DNA of 64,000 bases, taken from Mycobacterium paragordonae (GTDB lineage: Bacteria; Actinomycetota; Actinomycetes; Mycobacteriales; Mycobacteriaceae). Below, piece after piece: positions 26,704-36,162 of this stretch. Numbering within the stretch: position 1 is the first letter of the stretch; every line of letters starts with the position of its first letter. The stretch covers positions 3,596,001-3,660,000 of the forward strand of contig NZ_CP025546.1 in the NCBI RefSeq assembly GCF_003614435.1. Direction: 5' to 3'. The notes under the pieces are model-generated. The model made no database searches and was not told the DNA's origin. It was given only the letters and a program-made list of their open reading frames with translations. Position numbers and translations under genes: made by a program.

Positions 26704-27960
26704 ATGTCATTTACGACCGTCCCAGCCATCGAACTGCTGACCACCCCCGAGGGCATCGCCAACCCGTATCCGCTGTACGACCGGCTGCGGGAGCTCTCTC
26801 CGGTTGCGGGATACCGGGATTGGCCGCCGGGGACAGTGCCCGGCGCCGACGAACCCGTGACGGCCTGGGCCCTGTTCCGTTACGACCAGGTCCACGCGGC
26901 TGCCCGGGACAGCACCACGTTCTCCTCGCGGGATCCGCTGCAAGAGGCATCGTCCGCACCGAGCCTGATGCTGGTCAATACCGACCCACCCAAGCACGAG
27001 GTGGAGCGCAAGTTGGTCAGCCAGGCGTTCTCGCCCCGGCGCGTCAAGCGGCTCGAGGGCTGGCTGGCCGGACTGGTCCCAGGCCTGCTCGACGATCTCG
27101 GCGCCGGCGACGTGGATGTCATGGAGTTCGCCGCCGAGGTTCCCACCCGGGCCATGGTCCGACTGCTGGGGCTTCCCGACGGCGACCATGTCCGGTTCCG
27201 GCGCTGGGCCAACGCGTTCATGCTGTCGTCGACCCTGACGCCGCAGGAGCGCATGGCGAGCAATGAGGAGATGGTGGCGACGTTCGCCACCCGGCTCGCC
27301 GAACACACGGAACGGCTGGCACAACGGCCGCCCAGTGGCGATGAGGAGGACAGTGGCGAGGATGTGGAAGACGCAGCGGACCTGATCTCGGCCCTGCTGC
27401 GCGCCGAGGTCGACGGGCAACGGCTCACGCCGGAGGAGATCGTGCGGTTCTGCGTCACACTGGTCGTCGCCGGCAGCGAAACCACGACCTTCCTGATCGG
27501 CAACCTGTTGCACGCCCTGGCGCGGGAACCCCAGGTGCAGAAACGCGTTCGCGCCGACCGCAGCCTGCTCAACATCTTCATCGAAGAGACGATGCGGCTC
27601 GACGGTCCGCCACAGCGCCTGTTCCGCATCGCCACCCGCGATGTCGAGATCGACGGCAAGGTGATTCGCGCCGGGGACTGGGTGGCACTGTTCTTCGGCT
27701 CGGCCAACCGCGATCCCGCCGTGTTCCCCGACCCCGGCCGCCTCGACCTCGACCGGCCGAACATCCGCCAGCAGCTCTCGCTGGGCCACGGTCTGCATTT
27801 CTGCCTCGGCGCCGCGCTGGCCCGGCTGGAGGTGATGTCGGTGCTCAACGCCGTGCTGGATCGCTATTCGACGATCACCGTGACCGACGATCCCGGCACC
27901 AAGCAGACCGCCAGCCTGCTGACCCACGCGTATGTCCGCCTGCCGCTTCACTTTTCATGA
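26704..27960 (+). CDS. Cytochrome P450
   Basis: This 418-aa soluble bacterial P450 has the I-helix oxygen-activation motif AGSETTT, the ExxR motif EETMR, and the heme loop [10 protein letters not shown] with the axial Cys367. It should hydroxylate or epoxidise a hydrophobic substrate with electrons from a ferredoxin; no ferredoxin gene is adjacent. The ATG is at 26704. Its TGA overlaps the ATG of the next gene (SnoaL-like), so the two are coupled. It is divergent from a GAF-LuxR regulator. The CYP family number cannot be assigned by eye. Confidence 0.93.
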   Translation: MSFTTVPAIELLTTPEGIANPYPLYDRLRELSPVAGYRDWPPGTVPGADEPVTAWALFRYDQVHAAARDSTTFSSRDPLQEASSAPSLMLVNTDPPKHEVERKLVSQAFSPRRVKRLEGWLAGLVPGLLDDLGAGDVDVMEFAAEVPTRAMVRLLGLPDGDHVRFRRWANAFMLSSTLTPQERMASNEEMVATFATRLAEHTERLAQRPPSGDEEDSGEDVEDAADLISALLRAEVDGQRLTPEEIVRFCVTLVVAGSETTTFLIGNLLHALAREPQVQKRVRADRSLLNIFIEETMRLDGPPQRLFRIATRDVEIDGKVIRAGDWVALFFGSANRDPAVFPDPGRLDLDRPNIRQQLSLGHGLHFCLGAALARLEVMSVLNAVLDRYSTITVTDDPGTKQTASLLTHAYVRLPLHFS

Positions 27961-28373
27961 CGAAAATCGAACGCAACATCGCAGCGACGAAGGCTGTCTA
28001 CGCCGCGGTTCCGGCAGGCGACCTGCAGACCGCGCTCGCACACCTGGATCCCGACGTCCGCATCACCTACTACGGCACCGAAAGCATTCCCTACGCGGGC
28101 GATTACCTGGGCATCGAGGAAGCGGTGCGGTTCTTCACCACGGTTGGGCAGCACATCGAGATCGTCGAAATGCAAGCGTGGAAGTTCATCGCTCAGGGTG
28201 ACGATCTCGCAACCTGGGGGCGACAACGGTTCCGCCGGCCGGCTACCGGACACGAATGGGAATCGGAGTTCGCCCACATCATCACCCTGCGCGACGGTCG
28301 CTGGTTGCACTTCCGCGACTTCATGAACTCGGCCCTCACCCTGGCGGCGTTCACCCTCGAAACCGACCGCTAA
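27957..28373 (+). CDS. SnoaL/NTF2-fold protein coupled to P450
   Basis: This 138-aa NTF2-like protein has an AYAAVPAGDLQTALAHLDPDVRITYYG pattern and a late strand pair ending in WLHFRDFMNSA. The limonene-epoxide-hydrolase catalytic RxD pair is not present, so a hydrolase role is less likely than for the gene at 24914. The ATG overlaps the P450 stop (ATGA). It could be a cyclase, isomerase or binding partner acting on the P450 product. It ends about 5 bases before the conserved operator upstream of yrbE3A. Confidence 0.75.
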   Translation: MTKIERNIAATKAVYAAVPAGDLQTALAHLDPDVRITYYGTESIPYAGDYLGIEEAVRFFTTVGQHIEIVEMQAWKFIAQGDDLATWGRQRFRRPATGHEWESEFAHIITLRDGRWLHFRDFMNSALTLAAFTLETDR

Positions 28374-28378
28374 AGCGA

Positions 28379-28489
28379 TACTAGCAAGATACATCATCCG
28401 CAGTAAGTGGTTATTTGCTTGGCTATTTACTGCGTCAAGGGAGATTTATGCGCGTATCGTCTATGGACATGAGCGCCGCGTTCCGCGTA
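28379..28489. promoter_or_regulatory. Proposed Mce3R operator upstream of mce3
   Basis: The reverse complement aligns without gaps to 16342-16452. Read on the plus strand it starts TACTAGCAAGATA and later has GCGTATCGTCTATGGACAT (28452-28470) and TTCCGCGTA (28481-28489). It also contains the inverted repeat CGCAGTAA (28399-28406) / TTACTGCG (28427-28434) with a 20-base spacer, which the other two copies lack. It lies between the SnoaL-like gene and yrbE3A, whose ATG is at 28543. mce3 is a known Mce3R target; the exact site is inferred here. Confidence 0.75.
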
Positions 28490-28542
28490 CCCTCGCGGAT
28501 GTCACACGTCCACTTCGACCAGCCTGGGGGGTACGCGGCGAC

Positions 28543-29316
28543 ATGGTGATCGCGGTCGGTCAGGCGGCCAAACCGGTCCGCGCGATCGGCGACTTCTTCG
28601 CGATGTCGCTGGACACCTTCCTGGCCATGTTCCACCCGCCGTTCGCCTGGCGGGAGTACCTGCTGCAGTGCTGGTTCGTGGCCCGGGTGTCAACGCTCCC
28701 AGGCATTTTGATGACCATCCCATGGGCGGTGATCTCGGGTTTCCTTTTCAATGTCCTGCTGACCGACATCGGCGCCGCCGATTTCTCGGGCACGGGTTGC
28801 GCGATCTTTACGGTGGATCAGAGCGCGCCCATCGTGACGGTGCTGGTGGTCGCCGGCGCGGGATCCACCGCGATGTGCGCCGATCTCGGCGCACGAACCA
28901 TCCGCGAGGAACTCGATGCGCTGCGGGTGATGGGCATCAATCCGATTCAGGCACTTGCGGTTCCCCGGGTCCTGGCCGCCACCACCATCTCGCTGGCCCT
29001 GAGTTCGATCGTGACCGCGACCGGACTGATCGGCGCCTTCTTCTGCTCGGTCTTTCTCATGCACGTCTCGGCGGGTGCCTGGGTCAGCGGGCTCACCACG
29101 CTGACCCACACCATCGACGTCATCATCTCCATGATCAAAGCGACACTGTTCGGTCTGATGGCGGGGCTGATCGCCTGCTACAAGGGCATGTCGGTGGGCG
29201 GTGGCCCCGCCGGTGTCGGCCGCGCGGTCAACGAGACGGTGGTGTTCGCCTTCATCGTCCTGTTCGTTATCAACATCATCGTCACCGCCGTCGGCATGCC
29301 CTTCATGGTGTCGTGA
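28543..29316 (+). CDS. yrbE3A: YrbE3A, MlaE-type permease subunit of Mce3 importer
   Basis: This 257-aa integral membrane protein of the MlaE family contains the conserved block EELDALRVMGINPIQALAVPR. The C-terminal GGGPAGVGRAVNETVV pattern is typical of YrbE proteins. With YrbE3B it forms the membrane channel of an ABC-like importer fed by the Mce3 proteins; the ATPase (MceG/Mkl) is not in this window. Sizes of this gene and its neighbours fit mce3 better than mce1, mce2 or mce4. The start at 28543 lies downstream of the proposed Mce3R operator. Confidence 0.9.
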   Translation: MVIAVGQAAKPVRAIGDFFAMSLDTFLAMFHPPFAWREYLLQCWFVARVSTLPGILMTIPWAVISGFLFNVLLTDIGAADFSGTGCAIFTVDQSAPIVTVLVVAGAGSTAMCADLGARTIREELDALRVMGINPIQALAVPRVLAATTISLALSSIVTATGLIGAFFCSVFLMHVSAGAWVSGLTTLTHTIDVIISMIKATLFGLMAGLIACYKGMSVGGGPAGVGRAVNETVVFAFIVLFVINIIVTAVGMPFMVS

Positions 29317-29325
29317 GGTGAAGCC

Positions 29326-30141
29326 ATGACGATGACTCAAAGCGTTGCGGCCGAATGGAATCGGCTGGGATCCCAGATGCGGTTCTACGTGAGCACCTTG
29401 ACCGGTATCCCGGATGCCGTCCTGCACTATCGCGGTGAACTGCTTCGGGTGATCGCGCAGATGGGTTTGGGTGTCGGCACTCTCGCGGTCATCGGGGGCA
29501 CCGTCGTCATCGTCGGGTTTCTGGCGATGACCACCGGGGCGATCGTCGCGGTGCAGGGCTACAACCAGTTCGCATCGGTGGGAGTAGAGGCCCTGACCGG
29601 CTTCGCATCCGCGTTCTTCAACACCCGCGAGATCCAGCCCGGAACGGTGATGGTCGCGCTGGCGGCCACCGTGGGCGCCGGTGCCACCGCGCAACTGGGA
29701 GCAATGCGAATCAACGAGGAGATCGACGCGCTCGAGGTGATTGGCATCCGCAGCGTCAGCTATCTGGCGAGCACCCGGGTGCTGGCGGGCGTAATCGTCG
29801 CCGTACCACTGTTTTGCGTCGGCCTCATGACGGCATATCTGGCCGCTCGCCTGGGCACCACGGTCGTCTACGGCCAGGGTTCCGGCGTTTACGACCACTA
29901 CTTCAACACCTTCCTTCGTCCGACCGACGTGCTCTGGTCATCCTTCGAAGTCGTCGTGGTGGCCCTGGTGATCATGCTGGTGTGCACCTACTACGGCTAC
30001 ACCGCGCACGGTGGACCGGCCGGCGTGGGTGAGGCCGTGGGTCGCGCGGTCCGCGCGTCCATGGTGATCGCGTCGATCGCGATCGTCATCATGACGCTCG
30101 CCATCTATGGCCAGTCCCCGAACTTCCACCTGGCGAGCTAG
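29326..30141 (+). CDS. yrbE3B: YrbE3B, MlaE-type permease subunit of Mce3 importer
   Basis: 271 aa, the length I recall for YrbE3B. It has the MlaE signature EEIDALEVIGIRSVSYLASTR and the C-terminal GGPAGVGEAVGRAVR. Multiple hydrophobic helices follow a short cytoplasmic N-terminus. It is nine bases downstream of yrbE3A with GAGGTGA as ribosome binding site. It is the second permease half of the Mce3 lipid importer. Confidence 0.92.
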   Translation: MTMTQSVAAEWNRLGSQMRFYVSTLTGIPDAVLHYRGELLRVIAQMGLGVGTLAVIGGTVVIVGFLAMTTGAIVAVQGYNQFASVGVEALTGFASAFFNTREIQPGTVMVALAATVGAGATAQLGAMRINEEIDALEVIGIRSVSYLASTRVLAGVIVAVPLFCVGLMTAYLAARLGTTVVYGQGSGVYDHYFNTFLRPTDVLWSSFEVVVVALVIMLVCTYYGYTAHGGPAGVGEAVGRAVRASMVIASIAIVIMTLAIYGQSPNFHLAS

Positions 30142-30146
30142 TCGCG

Positions 30147-31481
30147 ATGAACCGTGGTCCAGGTCGACACCGTCTGCACGACGGGTGGTGGACGCTGATC
30201 CTGTTGGCCACCATCGGAAGCGTCGTCCTCGTGACGGCGGTGTCCTTCGACGGAACCTTGCGCTCGTACGTACCGGTGACGCTGACCGCGGACCGCTCCG
30301 GACTGGTGATGGACACCGACGCGAAGGTCATGATGCGTGGCGTGCAGATCGGCCGGGTCAGCCACATCACCGACGACAAATCGGGCACCCGCCTCGCCCT
30401 GCAACTCGAGCCCGGCCAAATGCGTTACATCCCAGCCAATGTCGAGGCGCAGATCAGCGCAACCACCGCATTCGGTGCCAAGTTCGTCGAATTGGTGGCG
30501 CCGCCGCAACCGAGCGGAGCACGCCTGGCCGCCGGGGCGGTTCTGCACTCGAAGAACGTCAGCACGGAGATCAATACCGTCTTCGATAACGTGGTCAGCC
30601 TGCTCAACGTCATCGACCCACTCAAACTCAACGCGGTGCTGACCGCGGTAGCTGACGCCGTACGCGGGCAGGGCGAGCGGATCGGCAGGGCCGCCACCGA
30701 TCTCAACGAAGTCTTGACGGCACTCAACGCCCGCAGCGAGCCCATGCGCCGGGACTGGAAGTCGCTGAAGAACTTCTCCGACACCTATGACGCGGCCGCA
30801 CAGGACATCCTGACCATCCTGGACGCCGCCAGCACCACCAGCACCACCGTCGTCAGCCACGCCAAGGAGCTGGATTCGCTGCTGCTCAACGTCATTGGAT
30901 TGTCCAACTCCGGCACCACCCTGTTGGGCAGGAGCCGCGGCGACCTGGTCGCCTCGGTCAACTTGCTGGAGCCGACCACCCGGCTGCTCGGCAAGTACAG
31001 CCCCGAGTACACCTGCTTCCTGCAGGGCGTCACCTGGTACCTCAACAACGGCGGCTACGAGGCGTGGGGTGGCGCCGACGGCCGCACCCTGCAACTCGAT
31101 GTCGCCCTGCTGCTGGGCAACGACCCGTACGTATTTCCCGACAACCTGCCGCTGGTGGCCGCCAAGGGAGGTCCCGGCGGCAGGCCCGGTTGCGGTTCAC
31201 TGCCCGACGCCAGCAAGAACTTCCCGGTGCGCGAACTCGTCACCAACACCGGTTGGGGCACCGGCATCGACATCCGGCCCAATCCCGGCCTCGGACATCC
31301 GTGTTGGGCCGACTATTTTCCGGTGACCCGCGCGGTGCCCGAACCGCCGTCCATCCGGCAGTGTCTCCCCGGCCCGGCCGTCGGCCCCAACCCGGGCGGT
31401 CCACCGTACGGGGCGGCGCTGTACGGGCCTGGGGGAGTGCCGCTTTGGCCCGGGGTACCACCGGCCGAGGGCCCGCCGTGA
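30147..31481 (+). CDS. mce3A: Mce3A, MCE-domain protein
   Basis: 444 aa. One N-terminal membrane helix (about residues 14-34) is followed by an MCE domain near 45-120 (GLVMDTDAKVMMRGVQIGRV). A long helical, coiled-coil-like region comes next, and the C-terminus is Pro/Gly-rich with several cysteines. In Mce complexes six different MCE proteins form a heterohexameric ring and a helical tunnel across the cell envelope for lipid import. It starts five bases after yrbE3B. Confidence 0.92.
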   Translation: MNRGPGRHRLHDGWWTLILLATIGSVVLVTAVSFDGTLRSYVPVTLTADRSGLVMDTDAKVMMRGVQIGRVSHITDDKSGTRLALQLEPGQMRYIPANVEAQISATTAFGAKFVELVAPPQPSGARLAAGAVLHSKNVSTEINTVFDNVVSLLNVIDPLKLNAVLTAVADAVRGQGERIGRAATDLNEVLTALNARSEPMRRDWKSLKNFSDTYDAAAQDILTILDAASTTSTTVVSHAKELDSLLLNVIGLSNSGTTLLGRSRGDLVASVNLLEPTTRLLGKYSPEYTCFLQGVTWYLNNGGYEAWGGADGRTLQLDVALLLGNDPYVFPDNLPLVAAKGGPGGRPGCGSLPDASKNFPVRELVTNTGWGTGIDIRPNPGLGHPCWADYFPVTRAVPEPPSIRQCLPGPAVGPNPGGPPYGAALYGPGGVPLWPGVPPAEGPP

Positions 31482-31515
31482 GTCACCGAGCAACCACCAG
31501 AGCAGGAGAACACCC

Positions 31516-32544
31516 ATGCGGGACAGTCTGAGAGGCGTAGTCCTGCGACTCGGCGTCTTTCTGGCGGTTTGTCTGCTGACCGCATTCGTGCTGATCGCTG
31601 TCTTCGGAGAGGTGCGGTTCGCCGACGGCAAGGCCTACTACGCCGAGTTCACGAACGTCTCAAACCTCAGGCAGGGCAAGCTCGTTCGCATTGCCGGCGT
31701 GGAAGTCGGTAAGGTGACCAGGATTTCGATCAACCCCGACGCAACGGTGCGCGTCGAGTTCACCGCAGAGGACTCCGTCACGCTCACCGAAGGCACGCGG
31801 GCCGTCATCCGCTACGACAACCTCTTCGGCGACCGGTATCTGGCGCTCGAGGAGGGCGCCGGCGGCCTTGCCGTACTTCGCCCCGGCCAGACGATTCCGT
31901 TGGCGCGCACCCAACCCGCGCTGGATCTGGACGCCCTGATCGGCGGCTTCAAACCGCTCTTCCGCGCGTTGAACCCCGACCAGGTCAACGCGCTGAGTGA
32001 GCAACTGCTAGAGGCGTTCCAGGGGCAGGGTCCCACCATCAACTCATTCCTCGACCAGGCCGCGATCCTGACCAACACGCTGGCCGACCGCGACCGGTTG
32101 ATCGGGCAGGTCGTCGACAATCTGAACGTCGTCCTGGGTTCGCTTGGCGGACAGAGCGATCGGCTCGACCAGGCGGTCGTCGCACTCTCCCAACTGGTGC
32201 ACGGCCTGGCCGAACGTAAGACCGACATCTCCAACGCCGTGGCATACACCAACGCCGCGTCGGGTTCGATCGCCGATCTGCTGTCCCAGGCTCGCGCGCC
32301 GTTCACCAAAGTGGTGCGCGAAACCGACCGGGTCGCCGGCATCGCGCAGGCCGACCACGACTACCTCGACAACCTGCTCAACACACTGCCGGACAGATAC
32401 CAGGCGCTGGTGCGCCAAGGCATGTACGGCGATTTCTTCGCCTTCTATCTGTGCGACGTGGTGCTCAAGGTCAACGGCAAAGGCGGCCAACCGGTGTACG
32501 TCAAGGTGGCCGCGCAGCCGACGGGACGGTGCGCGCCGAAATGA
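31516..32544 (+). CDS. mce3B: Mce3B, MCE-domain protein
   Basis: 342 aa, the length I recall for Mce3B. The N-terminal helix (LRLGVFLAVCLLTAFVLIAVF) is followed by an MCE domain with VSNLRQGKLVRIAGVEVGKV and then the helical stalk. Its stop overlaps the mce3C start (ATGA). The start has AGGAGAA upstream, and a 34-base gap separates it from mce3A. It is one of the six ring subunits. Confidence 0.92.
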   Translation: MRDSLRGVVLRLGVFLAVCLLTAFVLIAVFGEVRFADGKAYYAEFTNVSNLRQGKLVRIAGVEVGKVTRISINPDATVRVEFTAEDSVTLTEGTRAVIRYDNLFGDRYLALEEGAGGLAVLRPGQTIPLARTQPALDLDALIGGFKPLFRALNPDQVNALSEQLLEAFQGQGPTINSFLDQAAILTNTLADRDRLIGQVVDNLNVVLGSLGGQSDRLDQAVVALSQLVHGLAERKTDISNAVAYTNAASGSIADLLSQARAPFTKVVRETDRVAGIAQADHDYLDNLLNTLPDRYQALVRQGMYGDFFAFYLCDVVLKVNGKGGQPVYVKVAAQPTGRCAPK

Positions 32545-33773
32545 AAAGCTTCGCCGAACGCAACCGGCTGGTCATCGGGACGACGGGCATCGCACTGGTC
32601 ACCGCAGCGGTGGTGGGCGCCTTGCAGTACCAGCAGCTACCGTTCTTCGACCACGGCAAGACCGTCTCGGCCTATTTCGCCGACGCGGGCGGCCTGCGGA
32701 CCGACAACACCGTCGAGGTATCCGGCTACCCGGTGGGCAAGGTGTCCAGCATCGAGCTCGACGGGCCGGGCGTGCTGGTCACGTTCAACATCGACACCGA
32801 CGTTCGGCTCGGCGACCGCACCGAGGCGGCGATCAAGACCAAGGGCCTGTTGGGCAGCAAGTTCCTCGACGTCCTGCCCCGCGGTGACGGTCGGCTCAGC
32901 GGCCCGATCCCGATCGAGCGCACCATGTCGCCCTACCAATTGCCGGACGCGCTGGGCGATTTGGCCACCACCATCAGCGGACTGAACACCAGCCAGCTGT
33001 CCGCGTCGCTGGACATGCTGTCGCAGACCTTCGCCGACACACCGGCAGACTTCCGGAACGCGGTCAAGGGTGTGGCCAGGCTCGCGCAGACCCTCGACGA
33101 GCGCGATGCCCAGTTGCGCAGCCTGCTGGGCAACGCGGCGAAGGCGACGGGCGTGCTTGCCAGGCGCACCGACCAGATCGTCGACCTGGTGCGCGACACC
33201 AACGCGGTGCTCGCGCAACTGCGAACCCAGAGCGCGGCGCTGGATCAGATCTGGGGGAACATCTCGGCGGTGTCGAAGCAGTTGCAGGGTTTCATCGCCG
33301 AGAATCGTCAGCAGCTGCGCCCGGCGCTGGACAAGCTCAACGGCGTGCTGGCCATCGTCGAGAACCGCAAAGAACGTCTGCAGCAAGCCCTTCCGTTGCT
33401 CAACTCCTACGTGATGTCCCTCGGCGAATCACTGTCGTCGGGCCCGTTCTTCAAGGCCTATGTGGTCAACCTGTTGCCCGGCCAGTTCGTCCAGCCGTTC
33501 ATCGGCGCCGCCTTCTCCGATCTCGGACTGGATCCGGCGACCCTGCTGCCGTCGCAACTGACGGACCCCCCGACCGGTCAGCCGGGCACCCCGGCGTTGC
33601 CGGTCCCGTACCCGCGGACCGGTCAGGGCGGCGAACCGCGTCTGAATCTGCCCGACGCGATCACCGGGAACCCCGGCGATCCGCGTTACCCGTACCGTCC
33701 GGAGCCGCCGGCCCCGCCGCCCGGTGGGCCGCCGCCCGGGCCACCGGCCCGGCAACCGGGAGGCACTCCATGA
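32541..33773 (+). CDS. mce3C: Mce3C, MCE-domain protein
   Basis: 410 aa, the length I recall for Mce3C in M. tuberculosis. A single N-terminal helix, an MCE domain (GGLRTDNTVEVSGYPVGKV), a long helical part and a Pro/Gly-rich C-terminus (PPAPPPGGPPPGPPARQPGG) are visible. The ATG at 32541 overlaps the mce3B stop and its own stop overlaps the mce3D start, both as ATGA. The proline-rich tail is typical of MceC proteins and probably lies in the cell wall. Confidence 0.93.
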   Translation: MKSFAERNRLVIGTTGIALVTAAVVGALQYQQLPFFDHGKTVSAYFADAGGLRTDNTVEVSGYPVGKVSSIELDGPGVLVTFNIDTDVRLGDRTEAAIKTKGLLGSKFLDVLPRGDGRLSGPIPIERTMSPYQLPDALGDLATTISGLNTSQLSASLDMLSQTFADTPADFRNAVKGVARLAQTLDERDAQLRSLLGNAAKATGVLARRTDQIVDLVRDTNAVLAQLRTQSAALDQIWGNISAVSKQLQGFIAENRQQLRPALDKLNGVLAIVENRKERLQQALPLLNSYVMSLGESLSSGPFFKAYVVNLLPGQFVQPFIGAAFSDLGLDPATLLPSQLTDPPTGQPGTPALPVPYPRTGQGGEPRLNLPDAITGNPGDPRYPYRPEPPAPPPGGPPPGPPARQPGGTP

Positions 33774-35023
33774 CGGCCAGGTTGCGCCGTGCGCGCTCGG
33801 TGCTGGCGACCACCCTCGCGCTGGTGTTCGTCGCCGGGGTGATCGTCGCGATGCGGACCGCCGGTGAAACCGAACGGACGGTGGTGGTCGCTTACTTCGA
33901 CAACAGCAGCGGCCTGTTCGCCGGAGACGACATCCGCATCCGCGGAGTGCCGGTGGGCAAGATCATCAAGATCGAACCGCAACCGCTGCGCTCCAAGATC
34001 ACGTTCTGGTTCGACCCCAGGCACAAGGTTCCCGCCAATGCGAAGGCGGCGATCCTGTCACCACAACTGGTAACGGGCCGGGCGATTCAGCTGACGCCGC
34101 CGTATTCCGGTGGACCCGCCATGGCCGACGGCGCGGTCATCCCGCAGGACCGCACGGCGGTTCCGGTCGAATGGGATGACCTGCGGAACCAGTTGCAGCG
34201 GCTCACCGAATTGCTGAAACCCACTCGCCCCGGCGGAGTCAGCACGTTGGGCGCCCTGATCAATACCGCCGCGGACAACCTGCGGGGCCAGGGAGCCACC
34301 ATCCGCGACACCATCATCAAACTGTCCCAAGCGGTTTCGGCGCTGGGCGACCACAGCAACGACATCTTCGCCACCCTGAAAAATCTGTCGACCCTGGTGA
34401 CGGCGCTGCATGACAGCGCGGATCTGCTCGAGCGCCTCAACCAGAACCTCGCCTCGGTGTCGTCGCTCCTGGCCGACGACCCCCACAAGGTCGCCGCGGC
34501 GGCCGAGGACCTCAACGCCGTCGTCACGGACGTGCAGAGCTTCGCCGCGGACAACCGCGAGGCGATCGGTACAGCCTCGGACAAACTTTCGTCGATCACC
34601 CAGACGCTCGTCGCGAGCCTCGACGACATCAAGCAGACACTGCACATCAGCCCGACCGTGTTGCAGAACTTCAACAACATCTTCGAGCCGGCCAACGGAT
34701 CGCTGACCGGAGCGCTGGCCGGGACCAACATGGCCAATCCGATTGCGTTCCTGTGCGGGGCAATTCAGGCGGCATCGCGACTGGGTGGCGAACAAGCGGC
34801 GAAACTCTGTGCGCAGTACATGGCCCCGATCGTCAAGAACCGCCAATACAACTTCCCGCCGCTGGGGGAGAACCTGTTCGTCGGCGCACAGGCCCGGCCC
34901 AACGAGATCACCTACAGCGAAGACTGGATGCGACCGGACTTCGTGCCCCCGGGTCCGACGGTGCATCCCGACCCCGCCGCGGGCCTGCCCGGCTTGATGC
35001 TGCCGCCCGGAGACGGCTCATGA
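33770..35023 (+). CDS. mce3D: Mce3D, MCE-domain protein
   Basis: 417 aa. It has a basic N-terminus, one membrane helix (LATTLALVFVAGVIVAM), an MCE domain (SSGLFAGDDIRIRGVPVGKI) and a helical stalk. The C-terminal part has a conserved FLCGAIQAASRLGG-AAKLCAQYMAPI segment and ends Pro/Gly-rich. ATGA overlaps join it to mce3C and to the lipoprotein gene that follows. It is a ring subunit of the Mce3 importer. Confidence 0.92.
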   Translation: MTARLRRARSVLATTLALVFVAGVIVAMRTAGETERTVVVAYFDNSSGLFAGDDIRIRGVPVGKIIKIEPQPLRSKITFWFDPRHKVPANAKAAILSPQLVTGRAIQLTPPYSGGPAMADGAVIPQDRTAVPVEWDDLRNQLQRLTELLKPTRPGGVSTLGALINTAADNLRGQGATIRDTIIKLSQAVSALGDHSNDIFATLKNLSTLVTALHDSADLLERLNQNLASVSSLLADDPHKVAAAAEDLNAVVTDVQSFAADNREAIGTASDKLSSITQTLVASLDDIKQTLHISPTVLQNFNNIFEPANGSLTGALAGTNMANPIAFLCGAIQAASRLGGEQAAKLCAQYMAPIVKNRQYNFPPLGENLFVGAQARPNEITYSEDWMRPDFVPPGPTVHPDPAAGLPGLMLPPGDGS

Positions 35024-36162
35024 ACCGACTGGTGGCATTCGTGGCTGCGCTCGCAGTCGTGGCCGGAGTGTCCGGCTGCGGCTGGCACGGCCTGAACTCA
35101 CTTCCCCTGCCCGGCACGGAAGGCAACGGTCCCGGCTCCTACCTGGTCTCGGCGCAGATGCCCGACGTCAACAACATCCAGGCCAATTCGCGGGTCCGCG
35201 TCGCGGACGTCACGGTCGGCCATGTCACCAAGATCGAGCGCCAGGGCTGGCATGCCCTGGTGACGATGCAACTCAATGGCGACGTCAATCTGCCCGCAAA
35301 CGCCACGGCCAAGATCGGCACCACCAGCCTGCTCGGCTCGTACCACATCGAGTTGTCGGCACCGAAAGATCAGGCGCCGCAGGGCAAGCTGAGCGCCGGC
35401 GCAGTGATCCCGCTGTCTCGCGGCAGTGCCTATCCGAGCACTGAGCAGACGTTGGCCGCGTTGTCCCTGGTACTCAACGGCGGCGGGCTGGGCCAGATTC
35501 AAGACATCACCGAGGCATTGAGCACCGCGTTCCGCGGTCGTGAGCATGACGTGCGCAGTTTGATCGGTCAGCTGGACCAATTCTCGGCATACCTCAACGA
35601 TCAGTCCGGCGACATCATCGCCGCAACAGACAGTTTGAACCGACTCGTCGGCAAGTTCGCGGCCCAGCAACCCGTGTTGGACCGCGCGCTGGCGACCATT
35701 CCCGACGCGCTCGCGGTGCTGAACGAGGAGCGCGGCAAGCTCGTCGAGGCCGCCGACCAGCTGAGCAAGTTCAGCGCGCTGACGGCGGACTCGGTCAACC
35801 AGACCAAGGTCAGCGTGCTCAGCGAATTATCGCAACTGGGACCGGTTTTGGAATCTCTGGCCAACGCCGGCCCGAGTCTGACCCGGTCGCTGTCGCTGCT
35901 GGGCACCTTTCCGTTCCCGAACGAGACGTTCCAGAACTTTCAGCGTGGTGACTACGCCAATCTGACGGCGATCGTCGACCTCACGCTCAGCCGAATCGAC
36001 CAAGGGATCTTCACCGGCACCCGATGGGAGTGCCATCTGACCCAGCTCGAACTGCAGTGGGGCCGCACCATCGGCCAATTCCCGAGTCCGTGCACCGGAG
36101 GCTTCCGGGGCACGCCGGGCAATCCACTGACGGCTCCGTACCACTTCGAGCAGGGGCCCTAG
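35020..36162 (+). CDS. lprM: LprM (Mce3E), lipoprotein MCE subunit
   Basis: 380 aa (377 in M. tuberculosis, from memory). The N-terminal signal ends in the lipobox VSGC with lipid-modified Cys20, as in all MceE proteins. The MCE domain follows (VNNIQANSRVRVADVTVGHV), then the helical region. It anchors the ring on the outer face of the plasma membrane. Start and stop overlap mce3D and mce3F, so the block is translationally coupled. Confidence 0.92.
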   Translation: MNRLVAFVAALAVVAGVSGCGWHGLNSLPLPGTEGNGPGSYLVSAQMPDVNNIQANSRVRVADVTVGHVTKIERQGWHALVTMQLNGDVNLPANATAKIGTTSLLGSYHIELSAPKDQAPQGKLSAGAVIPLSRGSAYPSTEQTLAALSLVLNGGGLGQIQDITEALSTAFRGREHDVRSLIGQLDQFSAYLNDQSGDIIAATDSLNRLVGKFAAQQPVLDRALATIPDALAVLNEERGKLVEAADQLSKFSALTADSVNQTKVSVLSELSQLGPVLESLANAGPSLTRSLSLLGTFPFPNETFQNFQRGDYANLTAIVDLTLSRIDQGIFTGTRWECHLTQLELQWGRTIGQFPSPCTGGFRGTPGNPLTAPYHFEQGP

